Notes: generated by a model not told the origin, from the letters alone. A DNA stretch of 64,000 nucleotides from Earliella scabrosa (GCA_022605405.1 JABYQQ010000035.1:186001-250000); one strand, 5' to 3'. Counted from the first letter of the stretch, positions 33,710 to 45,896 are shown. Made by a program: numbers and translations.

Positions 33710-36700
33710 ATGACCTTCGCGTCTCTTCGCTCCCTGTATGCCCTGATCGGCGAGGCACTCGACGACGTCGAGCGCATATACCGCGACGCGTCCCTCGAAT
33801 CGTCGTCGCCAACGCCAGCCACTCCCTACACCGTCCTCACCTCACCCTGCACTCCGTATCGCCGCCGAGCGCCTCGACCAACATATGACGAAGACACCGA
33901 AGATGAGTACGTCCCCATATCTGGTGCACGCACACCCAAGACGCCTCGCCGCACGGGCACCGGCACGTCCCTCGACTCGGACGTGACGCTCAACATGCTC
34001 GACTTCCCCGCCCTCGACATGCCCTACTATCCGACGGAGGAACACGATCCCGCGGTAGACGCCGCCGAGTCCCTCGCATCCCATCCGGACGTCATCGCCG
34101 CCACGAACCGGATAGTGGCGGCGTGTGGCCAGATTAGTGCGAGCGTCCACAGGCCGTTCCTCACCCTCTGCGACGCCGCCATGGGCGTGAGTCCTCCTCT
34201 CTCCCCTTCCGGCTGTCACATTCCTCTCCTTGGTGCCAACCTGACGGATGAACGCCCGTCAGTACCACCTCCCCGCGTGTCTCCGCTTCCTCGAAGCGTC
34301 CCATACTGTCGAGATACTGCGGGCCGCAGGCCCAAATGGCATGCCTGTCAGCGAGCTTAGCCGGCACATCAATGTGGATGAAGGGAAACTCGGTAAGTCC
34401 GCCGTCCTTCTTGTGGCATAGCACGTCCGCGGAACTTACTGTGGCTACTTCTCGACCTCATCCTCCCATTACACACTGCTTTATTGATCATTGCTGGCCC
34501 TGACTGCAGGACACGTTCTTCGCTTGCTCGCCACTCATCACATTCTGCGCGAGGTCCGTCCTAATGTATTCGCAAATAACCGTATATCCGCCATCATGGA
34601 CTCCGGCAAGCCTCCGGAGGATCTGCGACAATCGTCAGTGCTCGCACATTCTCTTTTACGTCGTTCCTGTCCTGAGTCTTCAAGCCTAGACCGTTGGATA
34701 AGTATGAGCGCACCAACGGAATCGCCGCATTTGTCAACTTGTGGTACGCTCGTTAAAGTGTAAGATGCCCATCGAAGCTGACAGCCCTGACAGCACGGAC
34801 GAGCTCTTCAAGTCGTCCAGCTATCTTGCAGAATGTTACTTGCCATCGTTATCCCCGAAGGCCGGGAACATGCACGCGATGCACGCGCCCTTTAACGTCG
34901 CATTCAACACCGATGTCCCTTACTTCGAATGGTTAGAACGCCCGGGGAACGAAGCGAGACTGAAGAGGTTTGGTCCAGCGATGACGGGCACTACCGCTTG
35001 GGAGATACCGGGAGCAATCGTGTCCGGTGAGTCCTGCAAGACTGTGCCCCTCTCTTTCGATATGCTAATCACTGCGGCAGGATTTCCTTGGCACGAGCTC
35101 AGCGAGGGTTCTGTGGTGGTAGACGTCGGCGGGGGGATCGGTTCGACGGCCATGTTGCTCGCACATACGTTCTCGCAGCTCCGGTTCGTCGTCCAAGATC
35201 GACCGCAGGTCGCGGAGCACGGTGTTGCTGTGAGTGGCTGTGCGTATGCGTGATGAAAGCTTCATTACTTATGGAGCTGCGTAGGCATGGCGGGAACGGT
35301 GTCCAGAGATACTGGACTCTGGCCGTGCGATGTTCCAAGGGCACGATTTCTTTCTACCCCAGCCTCCCCTCCTCTTCCCGGGAGCGTCGTCCCCTGCAGT
35401 ACCCTCCGTCTACATTCTACGAGTTGTCACCCACGATTGGCCCGATGCATTCGTGACTAAGTAAGCGTTTCGCGCGACGTCTCCATTCATTGATGCTCAT
35501 CTCCGTGAAGGATTCTCCTGAATCTTCGCAAGGCCGCTCGTCCAGACACAAAGCTGCTCATTGCTGACTATATCCTCGCTCATGCATGTATTGACGAAAA
35601 CGAGGACTCCGAGTCGGAAGCCGACGTTCCTGGGAGGCTGCGCTCACTCGCCCCGCAAGGCTCGTCCCTGCTCCCGAACCTCGGAAAAGCCAACGCAAAC
35701 GCGTACTGGCTGGATTTGACGGTATGCATCCGTGCCTATCCCGCTCGTCATCGACTCACCTCAACATGATACAGATGCGAGTCACTTTCAATGCACAGGA
35801 GCGCACGCTGCGTGAGATCTCTGCGCTTGCTCTTAGTGCGGGGTGGAAGATTGTCGATGTCGTGCCCGGCGAAGGCTCGCTGTTCGGCCACCTCACCGCC
35901 GTTCCAGTCGAGATCCCTGCGGCAACGCTGGCGCACTCTGGCTCGGCCTCTACCGTGACAGCCAGAACTCCAGGTACGTGCCTTCTCGTTGTCTGCAGTA
36001 TCCTATTCTGACGATTAATTGTAGATCAAGACGCAAACGGCAGGGCTCGCTCGGGATCGGTGTTGAGCACGCCAGAGAGTATCAGGATGGACACCACCTT
36101 CGGCTCCCAAAACATCCTGCCCACCGAGGACGTCATCCGCAAGCCGACCCAGAAGAGCAGGCGCCCGATCATCCCGTGGTGGCGGAGCAAGTCCGCTCCG
36201 GATTCGCGCGGCTCGAAGAACGCAAAGGTGGTCACCCCCGAGAACGCGACAGACGGGAGCAAGGCGCAGAAGCCGAGACGTCCGAAACTCTCCCTGCTGA
36301 CCTCTCCGCCGCCTCCCGACCTGCCAGTGAGGCGCCACGAGAAGGCTCAACACACGCGCTCGGGGTCGACCGTCCGCATCCTCTCCCCCGGCGCGAGCAA
36401 GTCCACGACGTGCCTCCAGGACACGCTCGACTTCCCGTCCCTCCCGCCCCCGCCTGTCCCGCCCAAGCCCCCAACGCCGATCCTGCAGAACAACCACACG
36501 CTGGCCGCCCCCCTGACCGCGACGGGCGCGTGCGAGGACCGGCCGATGCTGCTCCCCGCGCTGGAGCCCGCGCCGCAGGTGAAGCTGCGCGCGATGCCGA
36601 GTAGGACGTCGCTCAAGAAGAAGGCGAGCCAGATGTTCGAGTTCAGCAAGGCGTCGGTCGCGAGCCTCCGGTCCGCCGCGCTCGGGTCCGGCACCGGCGG

Positions 36701-37100
36701 GTCCAGCGCGAGCGCGGGCGCGGGAAGCGGGGGCGGCGGGGGAAGTGGGGGCGGTGGGGGCAGCGGGCTGGGGAGCTACGCGTACGGGGCGGGCGCGGCG
36801 TCGAGCCCGCGGCTGTCTGAGGTAGAGGAGAGCCCGCCGCCGCGGACGAGGGCGGAGTCGGAGGTGGGGAAGGCGAAGGCGCGGGGGATCCGGATGCGGT
36901 CGAAGTCGCATGTTGGGCCGGCGCATGCGCTGCACGCATTGGCGTTGGGGTCCGGGGAGGGAGGGGACGGCGTGCGGTTTTCGGGTGGAGGTGCGGGTAC
37001 GGGTGCGGGTGCGAGTGCAGGTGCAGGTGCGGGTGGGGGCGTGAAGGCAGGGTTGGGGCGGAGACCGCAGAGTGCGCGCGGGGAGGGGCGTGTGCAGTGA
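33710..37100 (+). CDS. SAM-dependent O-methyltransferase with long disordered C-terminal tail
   Basis: Ten exons: 33710-34186, 34263-34392, 34510-34633, 34690-34743, 34794-35026, 35081-35229, 35285-35460, 35511-35721, 35775-35973 and 36025-37100; 942 residues. The core is a fungal O-methyltransferase of the plant-caffeate-OMT type: a winged-helix dimerisation part (VSELSRHINVDEGKLGHVLR), SAM motif DVGGGIG at 354-360, VVQDRPQVAEHG, FQGHDFFLPQP, and the catalytic base region RVVTHDWPDAF with His439-Asp440. It would methylate a hydroxyl of a small phenolic or polyketide. Residues about 585-942 form a separate low-complexity tail with PPPPVPPKPPTP, a Gly/Ser linker-like run and many SP/TP sites; most relatives end before this. 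The junction intron 35974-36024 is a normal 51 bp and in phase. No biosynthetic partners lie next to it. Confidence 0.85.
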
Positions 37101-38241
37101 GCGAGTTCGAGTGAGGATGGGCCTGGAGTTCAATCCGTCACGGTCGATCAAGGAGTGTGGACGCTTGGTGTAGTACTATGTGGCGACTGGTCCGTGGTGC
37201 TGTACATAGACAACGGCTCGGACGCATGCCAGTGGGGTAGGCGACACTAGACTGTGTATAGCTGGTGTTTGCGGGGAGGGGTTCGGATGTACTTGTATGT
37301 ATGTGTACTCGAGTGGTGGGAGTGTGTAGGATGCGTATGCGTGGACGTGGTTTGGGCCAATATTTGTGCGTGTTCGTTGGTTTGTTCCAATGCGCCGCTG
37401 CGCGCATTTCCTCAACTCTTGCCTGTCGGACGCGCACCATGGTTCCTAGGGAAGAGGCAAGTGAATTCAGCGTTGCACCTACCCGCAACGCCATCTTAGC
37501 ACCCTCGTGTGTCACAATCTTTGGAACTCGTACATGCGCGCACGAGCAGTCGAAAGCACTTCGCACTTCGCTTCTCTTCTTCACCTGTATCGTATCGATA
37601 TTAGGAAGCGAGCCAAAGAACATCTCTACCCGACAATTCGCAAGTCAACAACACGAACCATAACGACAAATCATGGGACATATGTACCAAGAAGCTCGAG
37701 CTCAAGAGCGGTACTCGCATGTAGCTAGCTAGCTGGGATGGCAAGACAAGACAAAGTCAACAGATCAATACGGGAGATGCCAATTGCGAAACGCGGAACA
37801 AGGCGGCGGCTCAGCAATGGGGACTCGGGAGACATAGCATGGCTATAGAGGTTCAGAACGAGCGGTACGGAGCGAGACGAGGCGTAGGCGTATGTATAAC
37901 ATGGCTCAAATACGAGTAGGAGAGTAGGAGAGTAGGAGAGAAAGGAGTAGTAGTAGGAGCATAGTAGGAGTATAGGGTGTGGGTGTCGCAGCGGTACGTA
38001 TCACAAGGCCGGGGCGCGGATGCGCAGAGATAGGCGGGGTAGGGTGGACGGATGATAGGAGGATAGGTTGTAGGTGTCGCAAGGTAGGATACGCATATAT
38101 CAAGAGAGGAGGGGGGGAGAGCACGTCAACACATCGGAAGCCATCGGAGGTCGACAAGAGCAAGAGCGATGGGCGCAAGAGCAAGAAGGCCAAACACGAT
38201 CATACCATATCAAAGAACCGTAGATCAAGAAGGAACCACGA
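37101..38241. other. Intergenic with a TAGGAG-type tandem repeat
   Basis: Convergent gap between the methyltransferase and the 38242-39602 gene. An imperfect array of (A)GTAGGAGA and AGTAGTAGGAG units runs from about 37912 to 37976. Nothing else recognised. Confidence 0.55.
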
Positions 38242-39602
38242 CTATGCGCGTCGTTGCGGTCCCAGAGCGCGCTTGACAGGATCGCTCCTGTCCTTTGCGG
38301 GCGGCTCCGAGGGCTCGCCCCTGCTGCTCGGTCGCGTACGCGGGGCTTCGCCGTCGGCCAGGACGCCCTTGCGCATGCGCCTCGCGATGTTCGCCGCCAG
38401 TGCAGCAGACATCGCGTCGACATCTTCCTCAGCCGCCGCGCCCTCAGCTGCAGGGACACGCTTGCCCTTTGCCGTGGTTTCCTCGCTCGATGTAGAGCTC
38501 GCTCGACTACGCTTGCTTCCCGTGGGGGTAGGTGAGGTCGGCTCAGGAAGGGTCACCGACTGTGCCCGCCTGCGGGCAGCGAGGTCGTGCTTCCGAGCTT
38601 CTGGGAACAGCAACGTAGGGGGACACGCATCGAGCGCCTCGAAGTCGGGATGGCGCACCGGCAGGCGCGCCCGAGCCTCGTGCTCCTCCCTGACCTCGTC
38701 CGGGACGTAGTGAGGGTTTAGCATGGCTGCCCTAACGCCACGGCTGTCGAATTACAGGGTTAGCCAGATGACTCACAAGATAGCAGGGAAGAAGGGAAGA
38801 GGAAGAACACGTACAAAACCACAGTTATCGTCGGTTTCTCGACGTGCTTCTGAGGCGTCCGTGGTTCGGGCGAGCTGAGATCGTCGCCGCTCGCAGGGAC
38901 CGATCCGGGGGACGAGTCAACGAGGAACGGATTGTTGGGCGAGTCTCGCTCTGGCAAACCCGTCTCCTTGTCCTTGATCTTCCGTGGTCGGGTGGACGGC
39001 GGGGGTGTGGCCGGTCGTGGAACGATGGTGGGTGCCCTGCGTGACGGGGGTGGGGAGAACAAACCCGTGCGGTTGCGTCGTAGCAGATGCGGGGCAGGCG
39101 GCGGGGACGACGAGGGCGAGCGGGTGCGAGAACGCGCCCGACTCGAAGCCCGATTCTTCAACACCTTGTGCTTGACCTCTCCCTTCGCGGTGCTGCTGCT
39201 GCTGCCAGCGACAGCAGTGGACGACGACGCACCGTCGGACTGCCCTCCCATCCAGAACTGCTCCTCTGCGCGGGCCTCGCTCAGCTCCTCCGCGATCGCA
39301 TCGAGCGTCATCGTCTTGCGCTTCTTGTGGCCGACGGCGACCGCCCCGTCCTTGCTCCTCGGGGCGTCCTCCCTGTCCGACTCGGGCTCGGGGACTGCGT
39401 GGTCATCTTCGTCCTCGGACGACGAGTCTGTGACGCGCGAGCGCGAGCGCCGCTTGCGCTTGTGGGTCGTGCGCGGCGGGGTCGGCGGCAGGGCGGGCAT
39501 CGCGGATGCTGCACGGCGTATCGGTGGTCTCTTGGTCGACATGGATGGTGCTTCAGGGGCGGCATCCGCAGGGGGTCTGACCGCGGCTCGCACTCTGGGC
39601 AT
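38242..39602 (-). CDS. Hypothetical low-complexity protein, 425 residues
   Basis: Two exons, 39602-38815 and 38731-38242, joined in phase 2. The first two thirds are rich in Arg, Ser, Pro and acidic residues: KRKRRSRSRVTDSSSEDEDD is a likely nuclear-localisation and phosphorylation region, followed by KKRKTMTLDAIAEELSEARA. Around the junction it reads EKPTITVVLAAMLNPHYVPD, the only stretch that looks ordered. The C-terminal exon has an alanine-rich helix (DAMSAALAANIARRMRKG). Probably nuclear; the KPTITxVL segment resembles a conserved region of uncharacterised basidiomycete proteins that I remember only vaguely. No enzyme motif. Confidence 0.62.
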
Positions 39603-40159
39603 CGTGGAGAGTGTCGGTGACGACGAGCGCAGGCAGGTCGGCGGGCAGACGTGATCAGAGATGATGGTATGGAGGAGAAAAGGAAAAGGGCGGGAGTACG
39701 GCGGCTGCGAGACTTTGCGCGATGGTTGGTCCCAGCGGACCCGGCCACAATTGTCGACTCGAACATTAATGCCCTCGGCAAGGGCCGGCAGACAAACATG
39801 TCACAACAAAGGCGCGCTCTAGGCGCCCAGCGTGTGCACGTCGCGCGTCCCCAAGTCGCAACAAATCTCAACTGGACATCATCACGACGCACATGTAGAA
39901 GTTCCATATCTTCGGCCGGTAAGTGCTTTGGAGCGATTTTTTTACGTTCAACAAAGTCTGTCTCGGTAATACGTCCTTCAGGGTGCCATCAGTTCACAGT
40001 AAGTCAATTACGACGACCACTGGGTTTCAGATATAGCGGCAGAGTGTCTAACCTCAACCTCAAGAATCACAAAGGAACGAACGACTGTTGATACATGCAA
40101 GCTACCATAGGGCAATACTACGAGTAACTGACGTGAGTCGCATGTCCGTCAGATTGGCA
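39603..40159. other. Intergenic, no gene recognised
   Basis: Promoter side of the 38242-39602 gene and 3' side of the zinc-finger gene. A 146-codon plus frame here has no recognisable feature and is not called. Confidence 0.5.
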
Positions 40160-42106
40160 TTATGCATACATTTCCTCCACATCCTCCGCCGTCGTGTTGG
40201 GTTGTGACTCATCTACCTCCATCGGCTCGTCCTCTTTTTCTTTCTTCTCTGCAGAATTTGTGGACGTCATGCTTGGAGCGGCCTCAGTCATCTCTACGTC
40301 TGACTGGGACTCGCAGCAAGCCGACTCAGCACCACCACGCGCCTCCCCACTTGGACCCGGATCCGCTCGCTCCTGTACGCGTGGAGGCTCCTCATTCTCC
40401 TTATCATCTTCCTGCATGGGCTGTCCCCTGAACGGCAACGCAACTTTGGGATGTTGCAATCTCATATGTTTCCTGATCGCGTCCGCTCTGCTCAGCACCT
40501 TACCGCATCCTGGAACCGTGCACTGCACTCCGCCTGGCCCGCCCGTGTGCTTGTTCATGAAGTGCCTCTTGAACGTGGGCCAGACGTCGTAGCTGGCTGG
40601 CTTGTCCGGGATGTTTGGGTCCCGGGGACAGTGGTGAGGACACATGGTACCCGCACTCCAGGTCGCCTGAGAGATACCATGCGATGTCGCCAGATGCTTC
40701 TCAAACGTCGAGGGCGAGATATGGGCCGTGCAGCCTCCGATGTCACAGAGGACACCGGTAGAGGTCGGGGAGGATGAAGATGGCGACGCAGCAGGCAATG
40801 TCGACGCGGACGCTGCTGCTCGTGTTCGTGAGGATGAGCCTGCCGATGTTTCTGCTCGCGACGGCGCAATATTGGGCGAGGAGGGAGAGAGGGAAGAGTT
40901 TGCTGAGGGCTGCCCCTGGACGGCCCGCTGTGCTTGTCGCTTCGCGGGTGGTCCCCGAAGCGTTGCGTCGGCATCCACCCTGACTGTGGTGGGGACTGCG
41001 CGTCTGCGCTTCGACGCTCGCGTTCCACCAGAGGCTTTTTTGGGAGATCTGCGGGAGGCAGGCCCGGTCTGCGTCTGTGGTTGAGGCGAAGACGGTAAGG
41101 ATGTTATGTGGGAATGCGAGCTGAATGATTCTTGCTGCTGATTCGTTGTGCCCACAGGCATTCCGTACGACGAGTAACCGCGGACGCACAGATCTCCATG
41201 CTCGCACGAGAAGAGTACAAGCAGCGGCACGTCCTCGACCTCGCATTCCCTCCGGACGGCACCTGGTCCGGAAGAAGAATCTGGAGCATCGTCCGAACTT
41301 CCGCGTACAACATCATTGTCCAGCAACCACTCCACTTCTGGTCGGAGGGGTGCCGGGTTCGGATTTTGCACGAAGAACGTGTCCGCAAACGACAGCGGGC
41401 CAATGAAGAACGGCCGCAGCCCCAGCGTGGCTGTGACAATGTGGAAGTCCGAACGGTCGTAATACGCGAACCCGTGCTCGCAATGCCAGAGTGTATGGCT
41501 CCGCGCAGTGTCGGCAGGGGTGATGGGTCTGGTGGGGAACTCCGCGGGAACAGCGAACATGTCGGCCACCTCGTCCGAGCGTTCTTCATCGGGCTCTAAG
41601 GCGATGCAGAGCGTGCTTGACCGGGGAGCGGAAGCCACGTATGGAACGTATGGGAAGTACGATATCATCCACCCGATTGCAGGAGCGGTTCGTTCGTATG
41701 GCCTGGTGATTGGACACCAGATCTTCTCTGTCGCTCCTGTCTCGAGACCGATTCGCAACGCCTCGCGGAAGGCCTCGAGAGGGTGCAGTCCCACGATGCC
41801 ACCGTTCGGATGCCTCGCCCGGGCGCCGGCCAGACTGATGAGACGGATATGAAGGTTAGGACGCATCCACACACAGATGGGCCTGGCCACTCACTACCCG
41901 TGGAGTATCACCGCGCGAATCACCGACTCGTCGTCGCTCAAGATGCTCACACATTGCATGTAGGTGGCGATGTCTACCTCTTGGTCGTTGTCAGTCCTGA
42001 CCGGGGCTTGGCATCTCTGCCAGTATACCCATCGCGCGAACCATTCTTCAGCTTGTCGGACGGTGATGTCGGTAGTTGTGTGGGGTACGTAGATTGAGCT
42101 CTTCAT
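40160..42106 (-). CDS. C2H2 zinc-finger protein, 628 residues
   Basis: Exons 42106-41895 and 41834-40160. The first 250 residues are a predicted folded region of unknown family (PITRPYERTAPAIGWMISYF, HIVTATLGLRPFFIGPLSF). A Ser/Pro/Lys-rich linker (KKASGGTRASKRRRAVPTTV) follows. The C-terminal third has cysteine/histidine modules: CDIGGCTAHISPSTFEKHL then H, CPHHC with FKRHFMNKH, and a classical finger CTVPGCGKVLSRADAIRKHM then RLQH. The tail is acidic and contains KEKEDEPMEVDESQP. Likely a nuclear DNA-binding protein. The start at 42106 is the ATG nearest the conserved part, but the frame stays open to an ATG at 42472, and that extension would add an octapeptide repeat (TTPTFSLP type) encoded by the 24-bp tandem repeat upstream. 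Target genes unknown. Confidence 0.72.
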
Positions 42107-42149
42107 TTTTGAGGGGATGCGGGTGGAATGGAGAGTGGATGGGAGACGG

Positions 42150-42240
42150 GAGGTTGGTGTGGTTGAGAGACGGGAGGTTGGTGTGGTTGGGAGACTGAAG
42201 GTTGGTGTGGTTGGGAGACTGAAGGTTGGTGTGGTTATGA
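42150..42240. repeat. 24-bp tandem repeat containing G-quadruplex-type 15-mers
   Basis: Four units start at 42152, 42176, 42200 and 42224. Units 2 and 3 each contain exactly GGTTGGTGTGGTTGG; units 1 and 4 match 14 and 13 of the 15 positions. This 15-mer is the sequence of the thrombin-binding DNA aptamer, a textbook two-tetrad G-quadruplex. The G-rich strand is the template strand of the zinc-finger gene, whose ATG is 45 bp away. Confidence 0.85.
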
Positions 42241-42679
42241 GGGAAGCGGGAAGCACGGGCCGTGGACTCGGAATCGTGCGGCGGGTATTGTCCAACCACC
42301 CTTGGCCAGCCTTTGTGGGTGCGTGGACGCGTGTCAAAAGCGCTTTGCTTGGTGAAAGAGAAAGGACCCGTGTTGTGTCCTGCTCAAGGCACGTGACCGC
42401 GTTGCTCGAGGTTTGGTCGGCGGACCACAACACTTCTCGTGCTGCCGCCCATTTCCGAGATGTTATATCCACACGTCCACGTCGATCTGCTATGGGAAGC
42501 GCAACCGGGGCTTTCTATAGGATCTATCAAAACCTGTACAACTCGTAGAAACTCTGCCATGGTCAACTTGAGGCAAATATATTATCGGAGCACAGCGTGT
42601 GCGATGATACATAGTGAACATAGGCTACAAATGGTGCGAGAAGAACATGACATAACGCAGAACAACCAACCACGGATCG

Positions 42680-43477
42680 TCACTGGACTCGACGCCTCTT
42701 ACGCTCCGGGAGAGTGCTCTGCGTCACGGTGGGCACTGCCGGTTGAGTGAAGTTGAGCTTTCCAGCGTACCCAGCTGGAATAGCCCCTGCATGAGTGGGA
42801 GCATATCTGACCTCCGTTGGGGGCGGTTGGACGGAGTAGTATGTGGCTGATCGCTGGATGGTTGTCGCGGTCAACGGTGGTCGCGGCGGTTGGATGGTGG
42901 GGTACGAAGTCGACCGCTGGATGGTGGCTCCGACGCTTGACCCCCCGCCGCCGGAATGTGCCGTGAACTTGCTGGAGGTGGTCCATCCGGACGAGCGAGT
43001 TGGTTGGGGTGGTTGTGACGGGGTGGTCCCAGGTCGAGTGGTTTGGCTCTCTACCCGGGCGATAGCCTTGAGCAACATTGTCTTGCTGCTCGTGTACATT
43101 AGATGCCTGCACCGCCGTTCAAACAGTGCATTATCACTCACTCCAAGTGGGTAAGACGTTGGATTGTAGCAACCATCTTGCTATCCATTGAGCTCGGTGC
43201 CAACAACTTGTCTGCTTGCGCTAATTCGCACAACGCATACACGGCTACCAAAAGACCTCGCAGGCTAGAGAGATGATATGGTTAGACAAAACAAACTGTG
43301 GTTATCGTTGAAAGCGACCTACTCCTCGTCATCGACGACCGCTCGAATGATCCCTTCTTCTCCCAAGGCTGTTTCAACCCTCTGAAGTTCGCTCGGCTCA
43401 GCCGCCAAGTAGCCCTTGATGTATGCCCTCCATCGCAATATGTCGACGTCCGAAAACCGAGGAGGTGGAGTCGACAT
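42680..43477 (-). CDS. Hypothetical protein, 234 residues
   Basis: Exons 43477-43323, 43264-43142 and 43106-42680, all in phase 2. The N-terminal half is helical: DVDILRWRAYIKGYLAAEPS, EGIIRAVVDDEEDLRGLLVA, VYALCELAQADKLLAP and MLLKAIARVESQ. The C-terminal half is Pro/Thr/Ser/Tyr-rich with two or three imperfect modules like TIQRS(T/A)(S/T)Y(P/Y), and ends in ERKRRRVQ, a possible nuclear signal. An ATG five codons upstream (43492) is an alternative start. Exon 1 ends at IIRAVV, as the zinc-finger gene next door has VIRAVI at the end of its first exon; a distant relation is possible. Family not recognised. Confidence 0.6.
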
Positions 43478-44500
43478 GTTGAAGGCGGGCATGAGGAAGA
43501 TCGTCGACCAGCGGAATGGTAGGGTGCAACGTATGCAAAGCGTACTCGCGCGCTTGCTTTTATGTCTGAAATGCGGACAAAGGGCCGGACATGGCGGAGT
43601 GTCAAATCTCCTTGGCGACTGGCCACGCCGTCCAAAGCCGAAAGCCAGAAGACAGACAAAGCCTGGCAAGCTAGCAAGCGCCGGCGTGAGCAAGGATCCC
43701 GACTTCGTCGCTTGTCTTGTTCGTAAAGCCTTCCACCAGCAATGCAACCCTGATCAGAGTAGCGCAGAGCCGCAAAAGTTGAGCTGTGGCCAGCTGACAA
43801 GTCCTACAGATGGGTGACTCTCAGTATGCGTATGTGAGCTATGGCATGAAGTGATTCTGCCCACGATACAGTAGCGCCCATCTTGCGCGACATGTAGTAC
43901 AAGTTTGACGCTTGAAGCGCAATGCAACTGCCACCCCTCGCTCAGTACCACCATCTGAACGGTAGCTTTCAAAAATGTACTGGTCTGACTCCGCCCGACG
44001 CAGATATAGTATGCGGGTGTCGATCGAACCATGATCCTCACAAGAGCCGGAGAAGCCTAGTATTGCCGACGAGTCAGTGCCGGATTCTTATAATCCATTG
44101 CTACCTAAGAATTCATTCAGCTCTATAAAAGCGGGACATTGTTATAAAAGATGTCGAAGGGGAACGGACTCACCAAATATCCAATGCGCCAACAATAGCC
44201 CTTGAACCGGGTTCGTGCCACCAGTACGACGGTGTTGACTGCTCGTGAGACCACGGGGTCAGTCTCCGATACAAATCGGAGTACTTCAAGACTACGTCAA
44301 GGTCAGAGAGTGTCGATAGCCGCAAAGACCGATATCGCCCATGCGTGCATCTCAGTCGATCCGTCTGTTGCCGATGTCAAGATTGTGTGACATGATTCAT
44401 TGACATGCGCGATGGTATCTCGAACATCTGTCTTGCATCCATAAGCTACGAAAACACCATATAGCTTTGACAAAAAGAAACTCGAGCTTCAGGGTGTCCT
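43478..44500. other. Intergenic, no gene recognised
   Basis: Upstream of the 234-residue gene and downstream of the 173-codon gene. The 142-codon frame overlapping exon 1 of the former is a shadow extension. Nothing else seen. Confidence 0.45.
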
Positions 44501-45093
44501 CTATTTAGTTGACGTCTGAGCGTTGCCCAGCACCAATCTCCTCCAGTAGTTGAAACTCGTATGGCGATATTTCCATTCCATCGACTTCAGAATGGTCTTG
44601 AATTGAAGATCTTTAGCATTTGGTATGCCTATAAAGTGCCTGAAGTTGATAAAAGCAGTGCGGCATTGTGCTGGTACTCACCTTGCTCGGCAAGGTATTG
44701 CCTGAAGTGGTCCTCCTTCTCGCCAGCTTCAAACTGGGGGATCTCTTCCTCCTTAAGATTGCGACAGCTCTCGGGCATCCCGATAGCTTGCGTCGCAAGA
44801 AGGCAGTTCTCTGGCCCTTGGGAAAGATTCCCGCCGTATGCAGTGAATGCAACATATCGTTCCTTGGGCCAGTCTTCAACCACTCTATCAAGGTGGCGGC
44901 TAAGGCCCCCCATGACCGCCCCGAAGAACCTGATGTCGCGCTCTGTCGTGAGCGGTCGACCACGGACCCTCTCGTACCAGTCCCAAGCATCCCAGAAAGG
45001 GATGACTAGCCCTCCAACTCGGTACAAGGATGAATCGACTGTTGAGGATTCACACCAGTAAGGGCGATCTTCTTCGGTGGGAATCTGGGACAT
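44501..45093 (-). CDS. Hypothetical protein, 173 residues
   Basis: Exons 45093-44682 and 44610-44501, in phase 1. Reads like a small soluble folded protein with many aromatics: YWCESSTVDSSLYRVGGLVI, PFWDAWDWYERVRGRPL, FGAVMGGLSRHLDRVVEDWP, then LKEEEIPQFEAGEKEDHFRQ and, in exon 2, FKTILKSMEWKYRHTSFNYW. No signal peptide or membrane segment. I do not recognise the family, but composition and clean splice sites support a real gene. Confidence 0.6.
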
Positions 45094-45680
45094 TGTCTGG
45101 CAGGCTGCAGTAAAATATTATGGTCAAGACACAGGTAGCAATATAGCGACCGCCGCTCACAGTTTTGAAAGGGAGGAGGAAAGATGTCCAACAGGTAGAA
45201 GGAATCGATAGCAGTTGACCGGCCACGTCTTCGTGGGAGCTTTGTACTACACGTTGCAATCGTGAGGCAATTAGACCGAGCGCTGCTTCTCACGACCCCT
45301 CGGAGCCACGTGAATCGAGTGATAAGAGTGTCTGAGCACCCTCAACCTCTAGACTGTCATCCTGAATCCGAACCAGCAGTGACCCGGGTCACTGGTATCA
45401 AGTCGAACGAGTTCGCCGTAAAGGCAGTCGATCTCATCCCGGCGAACGGTTCCATGTCAGCTGTGATTGCGACGTCAGACTTTAGAAACGTCGCACGTTG
45501 TTTGCAGTATGAGCCGCCTAGGGAAGTCAGGCCGATGCGTCCTGACGCTAGGGTCACGGCGCGCAGTGAGATGAAGTTTTGGCGCTTCAGTCAAGTAGTA
45601 CACGTGGCGGACGGGCGCTACGGCTACTTAATCTGTCGAATAGGCATGGCGACGCGCGTCGGGGCCCACCATGACTCTCG
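45094..45680. other. Intergenic, left flank of the retrotransposon
   Basis: No gene recognised. Ends at the outer edge of the 216-bp element repeat. Confidence 0.5.
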
Positions 45681-45896
45681 TCTATGCGGTCCGGGACGCG
45701 AGCTCAGTGAGCAAGAAGAGTGTGCATAACAAGCGTGTTAGCCAGAATACATGACGCGATTATGATCGCCGTGCTATTACAGTCCGTGTCAAGAAAACGA
45801 GAGTCGGGCGACAGCCCTCCGCCCGCGCGGGCGGCGAGCTGACCGACGCGAACGAACGCGTCTCCACGAGAGCCTGGAAACAGAGGTGAGCTGCTA
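45681..45896. repeat. Split direct repeat, 216 bp, outer copy
   Basis: Identical to 47617-47832 over 216 bp; both start TCTATGCGGTCC and end GTGAGCTGCTA. Forms the distal (3') end of the element. Confidence 0.9.

Noticed and set aside
18383..37100. A secondary-metabolite cluster made of the SDR and the O-methyltransferase
   Set aside because: No core synthase, P450 or transporter is present and the two genes are 14 kb apart across a transposon.
36015..37151. A 378-residue arginine/proline-rich minus-strand protein
   Set aside because: Antisense shadow of the Gly/Ser/Pro-rich methyltransferase tail exon.
37912..37976. Telomere-like repeat
   Set aside because: The TAGGAG units are irregular and not the TTAGGG-type repeat; it is an ordinary microsatellite.
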